In this document: one piece after another, positions 6,034 through 13,006 of the stretch | Position numbering within the stretch: the first letter of the stretch is position 1 | Layout of the letters: each line of letters opens with the position of its first letter | From: CAZSCF01 sp964636505 | Lineage (GTDB): Bacteria; Patescibacteriota; Minisyncoccia; Moranbacterales; UBA2206 | Reading direction: 5' to 3' | DNA: 17,228 nt | Assembly: GCA_964636505.1 (NCBI GenBank) | Contig: CAZWRY010000015.1 | Span: 1 to 17,228, forward strand | The notes under the pieces: model-generated | What the model saw: only the letters and a program-made list of their open reading frames with translations | Told to the model about the DNA's origin: nothing | Database searches by the model: none | Program-made: the position numbers and the translations under genes

Positions 6034-6549
6034 ATGCAAAATGTATTAAATTTCATACTATCCGACAGCAAAAATATCTATATTTTAGCCGTTTTGCTTT
6101 TAGTTGCGCTGGCATTTGTCTGGATTATTGTTCTGCAGGTAAGTCTAAGTCGCCTCAAAAAGAAAAAAGGGCCGAAAATAAAGGGTGATCCGGAAGCCTT
6201 GGAAGAAGTTGTTGCTAAGCAGGAACAAGCCATAAAAGAGCTAGATAAGGATATATTCGAGCTTTTTAATATCTCAAATCAGATCAATGAACTGGCTTTC
6301 CGTGGGTTGCACAAAGTTGGAGTAGTAAGATTTAATCCTTTTAAGGAAATAGGCGGAGATCAAAGCTTTGCTATTGCTCTCCTGAATGGAAAAAACAGCG
6401 GAGTTGTCGTTTCCTCTCTCTATACTCGCGAAGGAACAAGAGTCTATTCTAAATCAATTCTGGCCGGCAAGTCGGAAAAACATCCTTTGACCGAAGAAGA
6501 AGAACGAGCCATAAAAATAGCTATTTCTAAGGGAAATAAAAAAGTCTAA
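6034..6549 (+). CDS. DUF4446 family membrane protein
   Basis: From the ATG at 6034 the protein has 171 aa: an N-terminal hydrophobic helix at about 15-37, a basic segment (RLKKKKG), an acidic coiled-coil-like region rich in Glu and Lys, then the conserved core VVRFNPFKEIGGDQSFAIAL, SGVVVSSLYTREGTRVYSK and HPLTEEEERAIKIA that marks DUF4446. The family's function is unknown. It is commonly found in Firmicutes and Patescibacteria. A GTG at 5998 would add 12 residues, but a 7-bp hairpin (TTAGCTT/AAGCTAA, 6001-6019) precedes the ATG and suggests leader RNA rather than coding sequence. The stop codon is immediately followed by the infB ATG with no gap, so the two are probably cotranscribed and coupled. 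Confidence 0.9.
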   Translation: MQNVLNFILSDSKNIYILAVLLLVALAFVWIIVLQVSLSRLKKKKGPKIKGDPEALEEVVAKQEQAIKELDKDIFELFNISNQINELAFRGLHKVGVVRFNPFKEIGGDQSFAIALLNGKNSGVVVSSLYTREGTRVYSKSILAGKSEKHPLTEEEERAIKIAISKGNKKV

Positions 6550-8331
6550 ATGCAAAATAATGTAAAGAAAATTCATTTGCCTTCTAAGATCACTGTAAAA
6601 AAATTCAGTGAGGTTTTGAATTTGCCGGTCGGAACAGTCATTTCAGAACTCATGAAAAATGGAATTTTAGCTAACATAAATGAACAGGTTGACTTTGAAA
6701 CGGCTTCAATTGTGGCACAATATCTTGGATACGAGGTTGAAGAAGAACTTTTGGCGGAAGATGGCAGAATGACCTTAGAAAAATTATTGGAAATAATTAA
6801 AAAAGAAAAAGAGTCTGGAGAAAGCCTGAGACCGCGTCCTCCAGTTGTAACAATTTTAGGGCATGTTGATCATGGAAAAACAACTTTGTTGGACACAATC
6901 AGAAAAACCAATGTGGCAGCTAAGGAATCAGGTGGAATTACGCAACACATCAATGCTTATCAAGTAAAAAAGAAAGGACAAATCATTACTTTTGTTGATA
7001 CTCCGGGGCATGAAGCCTTTAGTGCTATGCGTGAACGAGGTGTGAGCATAGCCGATATTGCTATTTTGGTAGTGGCGGCTGATGATGGAGTAAAGCCGCA
7101 GACAAAAGAGGTTATCAAATATCTTTTAGATAAGAAATTACCGACCATTGTAGCGATAAACAAAATTGATAAACCGGGGGCCAATATTCAGAGAGTTAAA
7201 CAAGAATTAGGCGAAAATGGAATTTTGGTTGAAGACTGGGGCGGACAAGTTCTTTGTTCGGAAATAAGCGCCAAGAATAAGATTGGTATTGATGAACTTT
7301 TGGACAATGTCCTATTACTAATGGAGGTTGAAAATTTTGTGGCCGATCACAAAAGAGAAGCTTTGGGAATTGTTCTGGAATCTCATCTTGATCCACAAAA
7401 AGGTCCTGTCTCGACGGTGCTCGTTAAAACCGGAACATTAAAAGAAGGACAAGATATTATTGTTGGCTCGGCTTTTGGAAGAGTGAGAAGAATGGAGGAT
7501 TTTGCTGGCAAGAGGCTGGCTGAGGCCGGTCCTTCCGCACCAATAAGTTTAATCGGTATTAACACTACAACAAATACCAACGATATTTTGCAGGTTGTCT
7601 CTGGAAAAATGGAAGCCAGAATGAGGCATGAAAAAGCTGATGATTTTATCAAAAATTCCAGTGGCGGAGACGGATTTAATACGCAAAAAATATACAAGAA
7701 CATTGCTGATGGGAAAATAAAAAAATTAAATATTATTTTAAAGTCGGATGTTCAAGGTTCGGTTGAAGCAATTCAGCAAATACTTTCCGAAATAAAATCG
7801 GAAGAAGTGGCAGTAAATTATATTGGTGCAGCGGTGGGAAATATCACGGAATCAGATGTAAGGTTGGCACAAAGTTCCGGGTCCATAGTTTATGGTTTCA
7901 ATGTCGAAACAACGCCAGTGGCCAAAAGAATGGCAGAAAGCAGCAAAGTGGAAATAAAGAATTACAAAATTATTTATGAATTAGTTGAAGATATTAAAAA
8001 TAACTTGATTGAAATGATGGATCCGGAAATCATGAGAACCGACTTCGGTAAAATGAAAGTCATGGCGATTTTTAAAACCGGCAAAAAAGATATGATTGTC
8101 GGGGGAAAAATTTCTTCAGGGCATATTGTTAAGGGATCTCAAATTGAAGTTGTGCGCAATGAAAATGTGATTGGCAAAGGAAAACTTATAAATCTCCAGC
8201 AAAACAAAATAGATGTTGATGAGGTGGCGGAAGGCAAGGAATGCGGTATTACTTTTGACGGAGAAACAAAAATAAAAGTTGGAGATATCCTAGCTTCATA
8301 TAAAGAAGAAGTGAAAAAGAAAACACTATAA
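6550..8331 (+). CDS. infB: Translation initiation factor IF-2
   Basis: The 593-aa protein brings fMet-tRNA to the 30S subunit and promotes subunit joining with GTP. An IF2-N-like segment covers about 10-65 (ITVKKFSEVLNLPVGTVISELMKNGI). The G domain starts near 95, with G1 GHVDHGKT (104-111), G3 DTPGH (150-154) and G4 NKID (204-207). Domain II follows, then domain III with SDVQGSVEAIQQIL and the C-terminal domain with GKISSGHIVKGSQIEVVR and EGKECGITF. It is short compared with the ~890 aa of E. coli IF-2 because the long variable N-terminal region is missing; this compact form is usual in Patescibacteria and many Gram-positives. It starts directly after the DUF4446 stop, and rbfA follows after 11 bases, a widely conserved pairing. 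Confidence 0.98.
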   Translation: MQNNVKKIHLPSKITVKKFSEVLNLPVGTVISELMKNGILANINEQVDFETASIVAQYLGYEVEEELLAEDGRMTLEKLLEIIKKEKESGESLRPRPPVVTILGHVDHGKTTLLDTIRKTNVAAKESGGITQHINAYQVKKKGQIITFVDTPGHEAFSAMRERGVSIADIAILVVAADDGVKPQTKEVIKYLLDKKLPTIVAINKIDKPGANIQRVKQELGENGILVEDWGGQVLCSEISAKNKIGIDELLDNVLLLMEVENFVADHKREALGIVLESHLDPQKGPVSTVLVKTGTLKEGQDIIVGSAFGRVRRMEDFAGKRLAEAGPSAPISLIGINTTTNTNDILQVVSGKMEARMRHEKADDFIKNSSGGDGFNTQKIYKNIADGKIKKLNIILKSDVQGSVEAIQQILSEIKSEEVAVNYIGAAVGNITESDVRLAQSSGSIVYGFNVETTPVAKRMAESSKVEIKNYKIIYELVEDIKNNLIEMMDPEIMRTDFGKMKVMAIFKTGKKDMIVGGKISSGHIVKGSQIEVVRNENVIGKGKLINLQQNKIDVDEVAEGKECGITFDGETKIKVGDILASYKEEVKKKTL

Positions 8332-8342
8332 AATTTATAATT

Positions 8343-8672
8343 ATGAACCAGAGGATAGAAAAAGTAAATGCGCTGATCAGACAGAATATTGATGAAATTT
8401 TGCTTAAAGAATTATCCCTGAAAGAAGGGGTTTTTATTACTGTTTCAAAGGTTGACACATCTTCCGATCTTAGCTATACTCGTATATTCCTAAGTATTTT
8501 CCCGGAAAAAGATATTGAATATGTGGAAAAAACTTTGGAGAAAGAACTATATAAGATTCAAGGCAAGCTCAACAGAAAACTTTCAATTAAACCTTTGCCC
8601 AAGATTCAATTTAGAACTGACATGACGGAATCAAAAGCAGACATCATTGAAAAATTACTAAAAGAAATTTAG
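8343..8672 (+). CDS. rbfA: Ribosome-binding factor A
   Basis: The 109-aa protein matches RbfA in length and pattern: N-terminal helix RIEKVNALIRQNIDEILLKEL, the strand segment FITVSKVDTSSDLSYTRIFLSIFP, and the C-terminal KLNRKLSIKPLPKIQFRTDMTESKADIIEKLL. RbfA has a KH-like fold and assists late maturation of the 16S rRNA 5' end in the 30S subunit. It lies 11 bases after infB, a conserved neighbour, and is followed by a strong terminator (8691-8713), so DUF4446-infB-rbfA looks like a complete operon. No strong Shine-Dalgarno sequence is visible. Confidence 0.94.
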   Translation: MNQRIEKVNALIRQNIDEILLKELSLKEGVFITVSKVDTSSDLSYTRIFLSIFPEKDIEYVEKTLEKELYKIQGKLNRKLSIKPLPKIQFRTDMTESKADIIEKLLKEI

Positions 8673-8690
8673 ATAAAAAAACAAGAAAAC

Positions 8691-8715
8691 AAATGCGACG
8701 GGAGGTCGCATTTTT
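8691..8715 (+). terminator. Rho-independent terminator after rbfA
   Basis: A perfect 9-bp stem, AAATGCGAC (8691-8699) with GTCGCATTT (8705-8713), loop GGGAG, followed by further T residues. It closes the infB operon 19 bases after the rbfA stop. Confidence 0.9.
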
Positions 8716-8728
8716 GGTGGCTTACAAC

Positions 8729-8791
8729 TTGTCATTCCTAACTTGTTTTGGGATCTAAAAAATAGATGTTGAAATAAATTCAGCATGACAG
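8729..8791. repeat. Imperfect palindromic intergenic repeat
   Basis: The left arm (about 8730-8757, beginning TTGTCATTCCTAACTTG) and right arm (8763-8791, ending TTCAGCATGACAGT) are imperfect reverse complements over nearly 30 bases. This closely resembles the TGTCATTC...GAATGACA palindromic elements scattered in intergenic DNA of many bacteria. It lies between the rbfA terminator and the DHH gene. Confidence 0.65.
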
Positions 8792-8822
8792 TGGAGTAAC
8801 GCTAGCGGAAAGGATAAGTTTT

Positions 8823-9782
8823 ATGAAAAAATTTGGACAAGAATTTAATACGCTAAAATATGTAATCAATAATTCTGACAGAATTTTGCTTTTTGCGCAT
8901 TCACATCCCGATGGAGATACGATTGGTTCTGTTTTGGCTCTTAAAGAATATGCTCAATCTTTAGGCAAAGATGTTGACTTGGCTTGCTTTGATCCATATC
9001 CGGAATCGTTCAGTATTTTTTTTCAGGAAAAATTTAAATTGCCGGAGAATTTGGAACTGGAAAAGTACAATTTAGTCATTGCTTGCGATAGTGTAGAAAG
9101 AGGATTTCATAAAATTCAAGATAATCTTCGGGAAAATCAAGTGTTGGCGCTCATTGATCATCATCCGGACATTACAATCAAAGGAGATATTGATATTATT
9201 GATGCAAAATATTCTTCGGTTTGTGAGATAATCTATGATTTTTTTGAATTTAATCAAATCAGAATAACCAGAAAAATTGCCACTTTTTTAATGTTGGGAA
9301 TTCTTGGAGACACGGGGATGTTCCAACATTCCAATACAACTTCCAGAATTATGGAAATATCCTCTGATTTAATGAAAAAAGGGGCGCTTATAACAAAAAT
9401 TGTGGAATTAAATTCGGTAAACAAAACAATCTCAACTTTGAAGCTTTGGGGATTGGCTTTTGAAAAAGCCAAGATAAATCCAAACAGCGGAATGATTTCC
9501 ACGGTCTTAACCCGGAAAGATTTGGATGAATGCGGTGCTAGTGAAGAAGATATTGCGCACATTGTCGGAATCTTAAATACTGTACCGAGCACCAAATTTG
9601 CCCTGGTGCTTTCAGAACGAGGCGACGGATCGATAAAAGGCAGTTTGCGCAGCGAGGAATATAAAGGAGTAGATGTTTCAGCTATCGCAGCCCAGTTTGG
9701 GGGTGGCGGACATAAACTGGCAAGCGGATTTGAAATTAAAGGCAAGATACAAGAAACAGAAACTGGCTGGACAATAGTCTAG
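8823..9782 (+). CDS. DHH/DHHA1 phosphoesterase, NrnA-like (nanoRNase/pAp phosphatase)
   Basis: The 319-aa protein has the full bimodular arrangement. The DHH domain shows AHSHPDGDTIGS (25-36), ACDS (87-90), the namesake IDHHPD (111-116) and GDTGMFQHSNT (162-172), which carry the metal ligands. The DHHA1 domain ends with the FGGGGHKLASGF motif (about 291-302), which binds substrate. NrnA-type enzymes hydrolyse short oligoribonucleotides and often 3'-phosphoadenosine 5'-phosphate; some members instead cleave cyclic dinucleotides, and the choice cannot be made here. Length fits the ~310-320 aa norm. The ATG is preceded by AAAGGA at a good distance (8 nt), so unlike many neighbours it has a recognisable ribosome binding site. 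In many genomes this gene follows rbfA, as here. Confidence 0.93.
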   Translation: MKKFGQEFNTLKYVINNSDRILLFAHSHPDGDTIGSVLALKEYAQSLGKDVDLACFDPYPESFSIFFQEKFKLPENLELEKYNLVIACDSVERGFHKIQDNLRENQVLALIDHHPDITIKGDIDIIDAKYSSVCEIIYDFFEFNQIRITRKIATFLMLGILGDTGMFQHSNTTSRIMEISSDLMKKGALITKIVELNSVNKTISTLKLWGLAFEKAKINPNSGMISTVLTRKDLDECGASEEDIAHIVGILNTVPSTKFALVLSERGDGSIKGSLRSEEYKGVDVSAIAAQFGGGGHKLASGFEIKGKIQETETGWTIV

Positions 9783-9787
9783 GAATT

Positions 9788-9898
9788 TAAAATGACAAAT
9801 GACTAATTTCCAATCAAAGTCTAAACCCAAATGACAAATTTTTGAACTTTAGATTTTGATATTGATTTGTCATTGGAAATTTGGATTTTGAAATTTAA
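9788..9898. repeat. Second imperfect palindromic intergenic repeat
   Basis: A low-complexity region rich in AAATGACAAAT and its complement: the left half carries AATTTCCAAT and AAATGACAAAT and the right half carries ATTTGTCATT and ATTGGAAATTT. The halves are imperfect inverted repeats, unrelated in sequence to the element at 8729-8791. I see no coding potential. Confidence 0.45.
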
Positions 9899-9910
9899 GC
9901 ATCTCTATTA

Positions 9911-9939
9911 ATGGCAATCAGTATATATTATGGTAAAAT
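9911..9939 (+). promoter_or_regulatory. Candidate extended -10 promoter of the repair operon
   Basis: A -10 TAAAAT (9934-9939) preceded by TGG (extended -10), with a weak -35 ATGGCA (9911-9916) 17 bp upstream. A start near 9946 would give a leader of about 22 nt before nfo. Confidence 0.55.
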
Positions 9940-9967
9940 TAAGCCATAAGGAATAATACTAAATCTT

Positions 9968-10789
9968 ATGAATGTGGGTTGCCATGTCTCAATTGCCGGT
10001 GGTGTGCAAAATGCTCCTGAACGAGCAGCTGAACTTGGTTGTGAGTGTTTTCAAATGTTCACTCGTTCGCCTCAAGGTGGCAAAGTCCCAGAACTAACTC
10101 CAGAAATTCTGGAAGAATTTAAGCTACAAACTACGAACTACAAACTACAAACTTTTGTCGTGCATACACCATATTATATTAACTTTGCATCCGCCAATAA
10201 CCGTATCCGTTATGGCAGCGTCAGTGTGGTGCGTGATGAATTGGAACGCGCCAGTTTGTTGGGCGCCAAATATGTCATGACCCATCTTGGCAGCGCCGGA
10301 GAACTTTCAGAAAAAGAAGCGACTGAAAAAACTATTGAAATGCTCAAAAAAACTTTAGGTGGTTATGCTGGTAGTGCTGAGCTTTTGATTGAAAACAGCG
10401 CTGGTAGTGGAAAAATAATAGGTGATGCTCTTTCGGAAATTGCAGAAATTATCCAAAAAGTAAATCATCCAGCACTGGTCGGTATTTGTTTGGATACCCA
10501 ACATTCTTTTGCTTCAGGCTACGATTGGCGTGATTTTGAAAATATGCTCAAAAAAATAGACAGTGAAATCGGACTCAAAAAAATCAAACTCATTCATGTC
10601 AATGATTCGATGACTGAATTTAATTCGCACAAAGATCGCCACGAACACATTGGCCAAGGAAAAATCGGGCTAGAAGCTTTCAAAAATATCGTTGCTTTTG
10701 CCAAAGAAAAAAACATTGATATGATTCTCGAAACCGAACACGACAAAGTTAAAGAAGACATCGAACTTCTCAAAAAATTAAGAAAATAA
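9968..10789 (+). CDS. nfo: Endonuclease IV (AP endonuclease)
   Basis: The 273-aa TIM-barrel enzyme cuts the backbone 5' of abasic sites in base-excision repair using three zinc ions. The sequence shows the complete set of nine metal ligands in family order: His66, His106, Glu142, Asp176, His179, His210, Asp223, His225 and Glu255, within motifs VHTPYYINFAS, THLGSAGE, IENSAG, CLDTQHSFASGYD, HVNDS, HKDRHEHIG and ETEHD. The N-terminus (NVGCHVSIAGG) is typical and the length is normal. The DNA at 10124-10151 is four tandem copies of a heptamer (CTACRAA) coding a variable surface segment, without disrupting the frame. The metallophosphoesterase gene follows after 2 bases, then a uracil-DNA glycosylase, forming a repair operon. 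Confidence 0.97.
   Translation: MNVGCHVSIAGGVQNAPERAAELGCECFQMFTRSPQGGKVPELTPEILEEFKLQTTNYKLQTFVVHTPYYINFASANNRIRYGSVSVVRDELERASLLGAKYVMTHLGSAGELSEKEATEKTIEMLKKTLGGYAGSAELLIENSAGSGKIIGDALSEIAEIIQKVNHPALVGICLDTQHSFASGYDWRDFENMLKKIDSEIGLKKIKLIHVNDSMTEFNSHKDRHEHIGQGKIGLEAFKNIVAFAKEKNIDMILETEHDKVKEDIELLKKLRK
10124..10151 (+). repeat. Four tandem CTACRAA heptamers inside nfo
   Basis: The units CTACAAA, CTACGAA, CTACAAA and CTACAAA occupy 28 bases without a gap. They encode part of the LQTTNYKLQT segment before the first zinc histidine. Because seven is not a multiple of three, each unit is read in a different frame. Confidence 0.85.
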
Positions 10790-10791
10790 GA

Positions 10792-11298
10792 ATGCTAATT
10801 GCAATTATTTCCGATGTTCATGATAACGAAGTTAATCTCAAAAAAGTTTTGAGTTATTGTTCGGAAAACAAAATTGAAAAAATAATCTGCTGCGGTGATT
10901 TGGCATCCTTGGAGACGTTGGATTTTTTGAATGATAATTTTTCCGGAGAAATATTTTTTGTTTTTGGAAACATGGATGATGATTTTTTGCAAGATTATCC
11001 TTTTAAAAATAATAAATATAAAAATGTTGAGATATTCAAAGATTTTGGTGAGACTGAAATCAATAGTAAGAAGATCGCTTTTGTCCATTTTCCAGAAGTG
11101 GCCAAGGAATTGTGCGAGACCGGAAAATACAAATTTGTTTTTTATGGGCATACGCATAAGCCTTTTGAGGAAACTATAAATAACTGCAAAATGTTAAATC
11201 CAGGGAATGTGGCCGGTGATATTTTTCCACCAACATTTGCGATTTGGAACATAGAAGATAATAAGTTTGAATTAAAAAGAATTCACGATTTTAAATAA
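10792..11298 (+). CDS. YfcE/MJ0936-type metallophosphoesterase
   Basis: The 168-aa protein is a calcineurin-like phosphodiesterase of the small YfcE/MJ0936 type. Metal-binding motifs appear in order: SDVHDN (Asp8, His10), CGD (Asp36), GNMDDD (Asn60), VHF (His99) and GHTHKP (His120, His122), followed by the family's LNPGN. The HGH triad usual at the fifth motif is replaced by HFP, though the metal-binding histidine is kept. Members hydrolyse phosphodiesters such as bis-pNPP or cyclic nucleotides; the native substrate is unknown. The gene is wedged between nfo (2-base gap) and the uracil-DNA glycosylase (1-base gap), so it is cotranscribed with repair genes; a role in nucleotide or DNA-end clean-up is possible but inferred. 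Confidence 0.88.
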   Translation: MLIAIISDVHDNEVNLKKVLSYCSENKIEKIICCGDLASLETLDFLNDNFSGEIFFVFGNMDDDFLQDYPFKNNKYKNVEIFKDFGETEINSKKIAFVHFPEVAKELCETGKYKFVFYGHTHKPFEETINNCKMLNPGNVAGDIFPPTFAIWNIEDNKFELKRIHDFK

Positions 11299-11299
11299 T

Positions 11300-11890
11300 A
11301 TGAAATCAAAACAAGAACAACTAGATAAATTAAATGCAGAAATGAAGGCTTGTTCCAAATGTGCTTTGCGAGCTGGTTGCAATCAGGTTGTGCCAGGCGA
11401 TGGCAGCGCGGAGGCTAAAATAATGTTCATTGGCGAAGGTCCGGGAGCCAAAGAAGACGAATTGGGAAAGCCATTTGTCGGTGCAGCAGGAAAATTTTTA
11501 GATGAAATGCTAGCCTCAATAAAATTAAAAAGAGAAGGTGTTTATATTGCTAATACGGTTAAATGTCGCCCGCCTCAAAACAGAGATCCTCTGCCAGAAG
11601 AAAAAGAAATTTGTTGGCCTTGGCTCTTGGAGCAAATAAAAATAATTCAGCCAAAACTAATCGTGACACTGGGTCGGCACAGCATAGAAATATTTTTGCC
11701 GGGTTATAAAATATCAGAAATTCATGGCAGTGCGATGCGGAGAGATTTTCCAGGCATTGGGAAACAAATATTTTTTGCCCTCTATCATCCGGCCGCAGCT
11801 TTGTATAATGGTTCAATGCGCGAAGTGCTGATTAAAGATTTTAAAAAAATTCCCAAAGTTTTGGAACTCATAAAGAAAGAAGAAAAATAA
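11300..11890 (+). CDS. Family 4 (4Fe-4S) uracil-DNA glycosylase
   Basis: The 196-aa enzyme removes uracil from DNA, leaving abasic sites. It has the four cysteines of the family-4 iron-sulfur cluster at the expected spacing: Cys18 and Cys21 (ACSKC), Cys89 (KCRPPQNRDP) and Cys105 (EEKEIC). The catalytic motif A is GEGPGAKEDELG (45-56) and the substrate-binding HPAA motif lies near the C-terminus (ALYHPAAAL). Length is typical. It ends the operon with nfo, whose product incises the sites this enzyme creates, and it is followed by a terminator at 11905-11934. The start at 11300 is one base after the previous stop. Confidence 0.96.
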   Translation: MKSKQEQLDKLNAEMKACSKCALRAGCNQVVPGDGSAEAKIMFIGEGPGAKEDELGKPFVGAAGKFLDEMLASIKLKREGVYIANTVKCRPPQNRDPLPEEKEICWPWLLEQIKIIQPKLIVTLGRHSIEIFLPGYKISEIHGSAMRRDFPGIGKQIFFALYHPAAALYNGSMREVLIKDFKKIPKVLELIKKEEK

Positions 11891-11904
11891 GAATATTGTA
11901 AATG

Positions 11905-11934
11905 AAAAATCCTTGAATCTAATCAAGGATTTTT
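11905..11934. terminator. Bidirectional terminator between udg and tRNA-Leu
   Basis: An 11-bp perfect stem, AAAAATCCTTG (11905-11915) with CAAGGATTTTT (11924-11934), has T runs in both directions. It can end the plus-strand repair operon and the minus-strand tRNA-Cys/tRNA-Leu transcript, whose last gene ends at 11938. Confidence 0.9.
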
Positions 11935-11937
11935 ATG

Positions 11938-12020
11938 TGGGCGGAGCGGGACTCGAACCCGCATGCCATAATGACGCAACATTTTAAGTGTTGAGCGTAT
12001 ACCAATTTCGCCATCCGCCC
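11938..12020 (-). tRNA. tRNA-Leu(UAA)
   Basis: Minus-strand acceptor strands GGGCGGA (12020-12014) and TCCGCCC (11945-11939) pair fully, with discriminator A. The anticodon stem CAACA/TGTTG encloses loop CTTAAAA, giving anticodon TAA. The variable arm is of class II size and the T arm carries GGTTCGAGTCC. CCA is not encoded. Confidence 0.95.
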
Positions 12021-12027
12021 GTTTCTG

Positions 12028-12100
12028 AGGCCATGGTGGGACTTGCACCCACGAATCGCGGTTTTGCAGACCGCTGTGTTAGCTACTTCACCACATGGCC
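12028..12100 (-). tRNA. tRNA-Cys(GCA)
   Basis: Acceptor GGCCATG (12100-12094) pairs with CATGGCC (12035-12029), and the discriminator is T, the cysteine identity base. Anticodon loop CTGCAAA gives GCA. The T arm is GTGGG-TGCAAGT-CCCAC. It is 8 bases upstream of tRNA-Leu on the same strand, likely one transcript. CCA is not encoded. Confidence 0.95.
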
Positions 12101-12117
12101 AATATAGCGATAAAATA

Positions 12118-12146
12118 AGCTTAACAAAAATAGATTTTCCGGTCAA
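12118..12146 (-). promoter_or_regulatory. Promoter of the tRNA-Cys/tRNA-Leu transcript
   Basis: On the minus strand, -35 TTGACC (12141-12146), 17-bp spacer and -10 TAAGCT (12118-12123) with a TGT extension upstream. The predicted start is about 10 bases before tRNA-Cys. Confidence 0.6.
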
Positions 12147-12166
12147 TAAAATTGATTCTATTGCAC

Positions 12167-12200
12167 AAAAAAAGACTGCACTTACGTGCAGCCTTTTTTA
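12167..12200 (-). terminator. Rho-independent terminator of the 3D-domain gene
   Basis: A stem of about 14 bp (GGCTGCAC with GTGCAGTC flanked by A and T runs, one G-U pair) with loop GTAA on the minus strand, followed by a T tract. It overlaps the stop codon of the gene it terminates and is symmetric enough to work in both directions. Confidence 0.9.
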
Positions 12201-12752
12201 TAACACAACTTCCGCTTCTAGGATTTGTCTTCCGAAAGCAAAAGCTTGTTTTTTAGTTTTCATATAGATGTCAAAGTGATTTCCTTTGATCGCCCCACCA
12301 CGGTCTTCACAGACATAGGTTCCCATTCCTTCAATTTTTATCTTAGTTCCAAGAGCATATTGAGGAGGGCAGGCCAAAGTTCTGTTTTCCATTACCTTGA
12401 GGCCACTAGCTGTGATTCCGTCACTTTTGCCACATTCATCAGCAGCAGCAGTGTAAGCGGAAGCATTTATCTCAAACTTTCCTTTAGGAACAGCAGTGTT
12501 GTCTTTTTTCTTATAACGACTCAAGTGGTCATCTCTGGAAGGTTTAACTGGTTCATATTCGTCAAAATTGTAAGGAGTCTTATTCAAAGCAATTAAATTG
12601 CTGTATACTTCACCGTTCACAATCAGAGTATTTTCTTGTATTTTAGCGTTTATTTTTGTTTCATCAGTACTATTTTCAGCTGCTAAGGTATTTTGAGGAA
12701 CTGATAACACCAGCAAAATAAGCAGCAATATCATCATACCAATGATACGCAT
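12198..12752 (-). CDS. Secreted 3D-domain protein (putative cell-wall hydrolase)
   Basis: The 184-aa protein begins with a signal peptide (MRIIGMMILLLILLVLSVPQ, cleavage probably after the TLAA near residue 25). A linker of about 65 residues precedes a C-terminal 3D domain (about 93-184), with the three conserved aspartates visible: Asp111 in KSDGITASG, Asp150 in CEDRGGAI and Asp161 in HFDIYM. The end, KQAFAFGRQILEAEVV, matches the family finish. 3D domains share a double-psi barrel fold with MltA and act in peptidoglycan lytic transglycosylases and Rpf-like proteins; the protein probably remodels the cell wall outside the membrane. No separate binding domain such as LysM or G5 is present, so it is a minimal form. 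A strong promoter at 12812-12840 and a 5' stem-loop precede it. Confidence 0.9.
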   Translation of the reverse strand: MRIIGMMILLLILLVLSVPQNTLAAENSTDETKINAKIQENTLIVNGEVYSNLIALNKTPYNFDEYEPVKPSRDDHLSRYKKKDNTAVPKGKFEINASAYTAAADECGKSDGITASGLKVMENRTLACPPQYALGTKIKIEGMGTYVCEDRGGAIKGNHFDIYMKTKKQAFAFGRQILEAEVVL

Positions 12753-12779
12753 AGTTTAGCCTTAATTGTTAATTTGCCC

Positions 12780-12802
12780 TTGTGAAAAGCCTTTTTTCAC
12801 AA
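12780..12802 (-). promoter_or_regulatory. Leader stem-loop of the 3D-domain gene
   Basis: A 9-bp perfect stem, TTGTGAAAA (12780-12788) with TTTTCACAA (12794-12802), begins within a few bases of the predicted transcription start, so the mRNA would carry a 5'-terminal hairpin. It may protect the message or affect translation; this is inference. Confidence 0.5.
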
Positions 12803-12811
12803 TGACCAACT

Positions 12812-12840
12812 ATTGTAGCAGACTCTGGAAGGTTTGTCAA
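12812..12840 (-). promoter_or_regulatory. Sigma70-type promoter of the 3D-domain gene
   Basis: A perfect -35 TTGACA (12835-12840), 17-bp spacer and -10 TACAAT (12812-12817) on the minus strand. The start would fall near 12805, giving a leader of about 53 nt. Confidence 0.85.
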
Positions 12841-12852
12841 AGGTCAACAACA

Positions 12853-12878
12853 AAAAATGGCTCAAATGAGCCATTTTT
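12853..12878. terminator. Symmetric terminator-like hairpin
   Basis: An 11-bp stem, AAAAATGGCTC (12853-12863) with GAGCCATTTTT (12868-12878), loop AAAT, with T runs on both strands. On the minus strand it lies about 130 bases past the 91-aa gene and just before the 3D promoter, so it may insulate the two. Confidence 0.75.
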
Positions 12879-12952
12879 ATTTAGCCTAAAAGAATATTTT
12901 GGCTAATATAAAGCAAAAATATGTAAAAACAAAAAACAATCAAGAGATACTA

Positions 12953-12991
12953 AAAGCCTCTTGGTTATAACTTAAGAACCGAAGAGGCTTT
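12953..12991 (-). terminator. Terminator-like hairpin after the 91-aa gene
   Basis: A 14-bp stem with one bulged base pairs AAAGCCTCTTGGTT (12953-12966) with AACC-G-AAGAGGCTTT (12977-12991). On the minus strand it begins 16 bases after the 91-aa stop and is followed by a short T run, so it is a plausible but not classical terminator. Confidence 0.65.
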
Positions 12992-13006
12992 AGGGCTTGG
13001 TTATTT

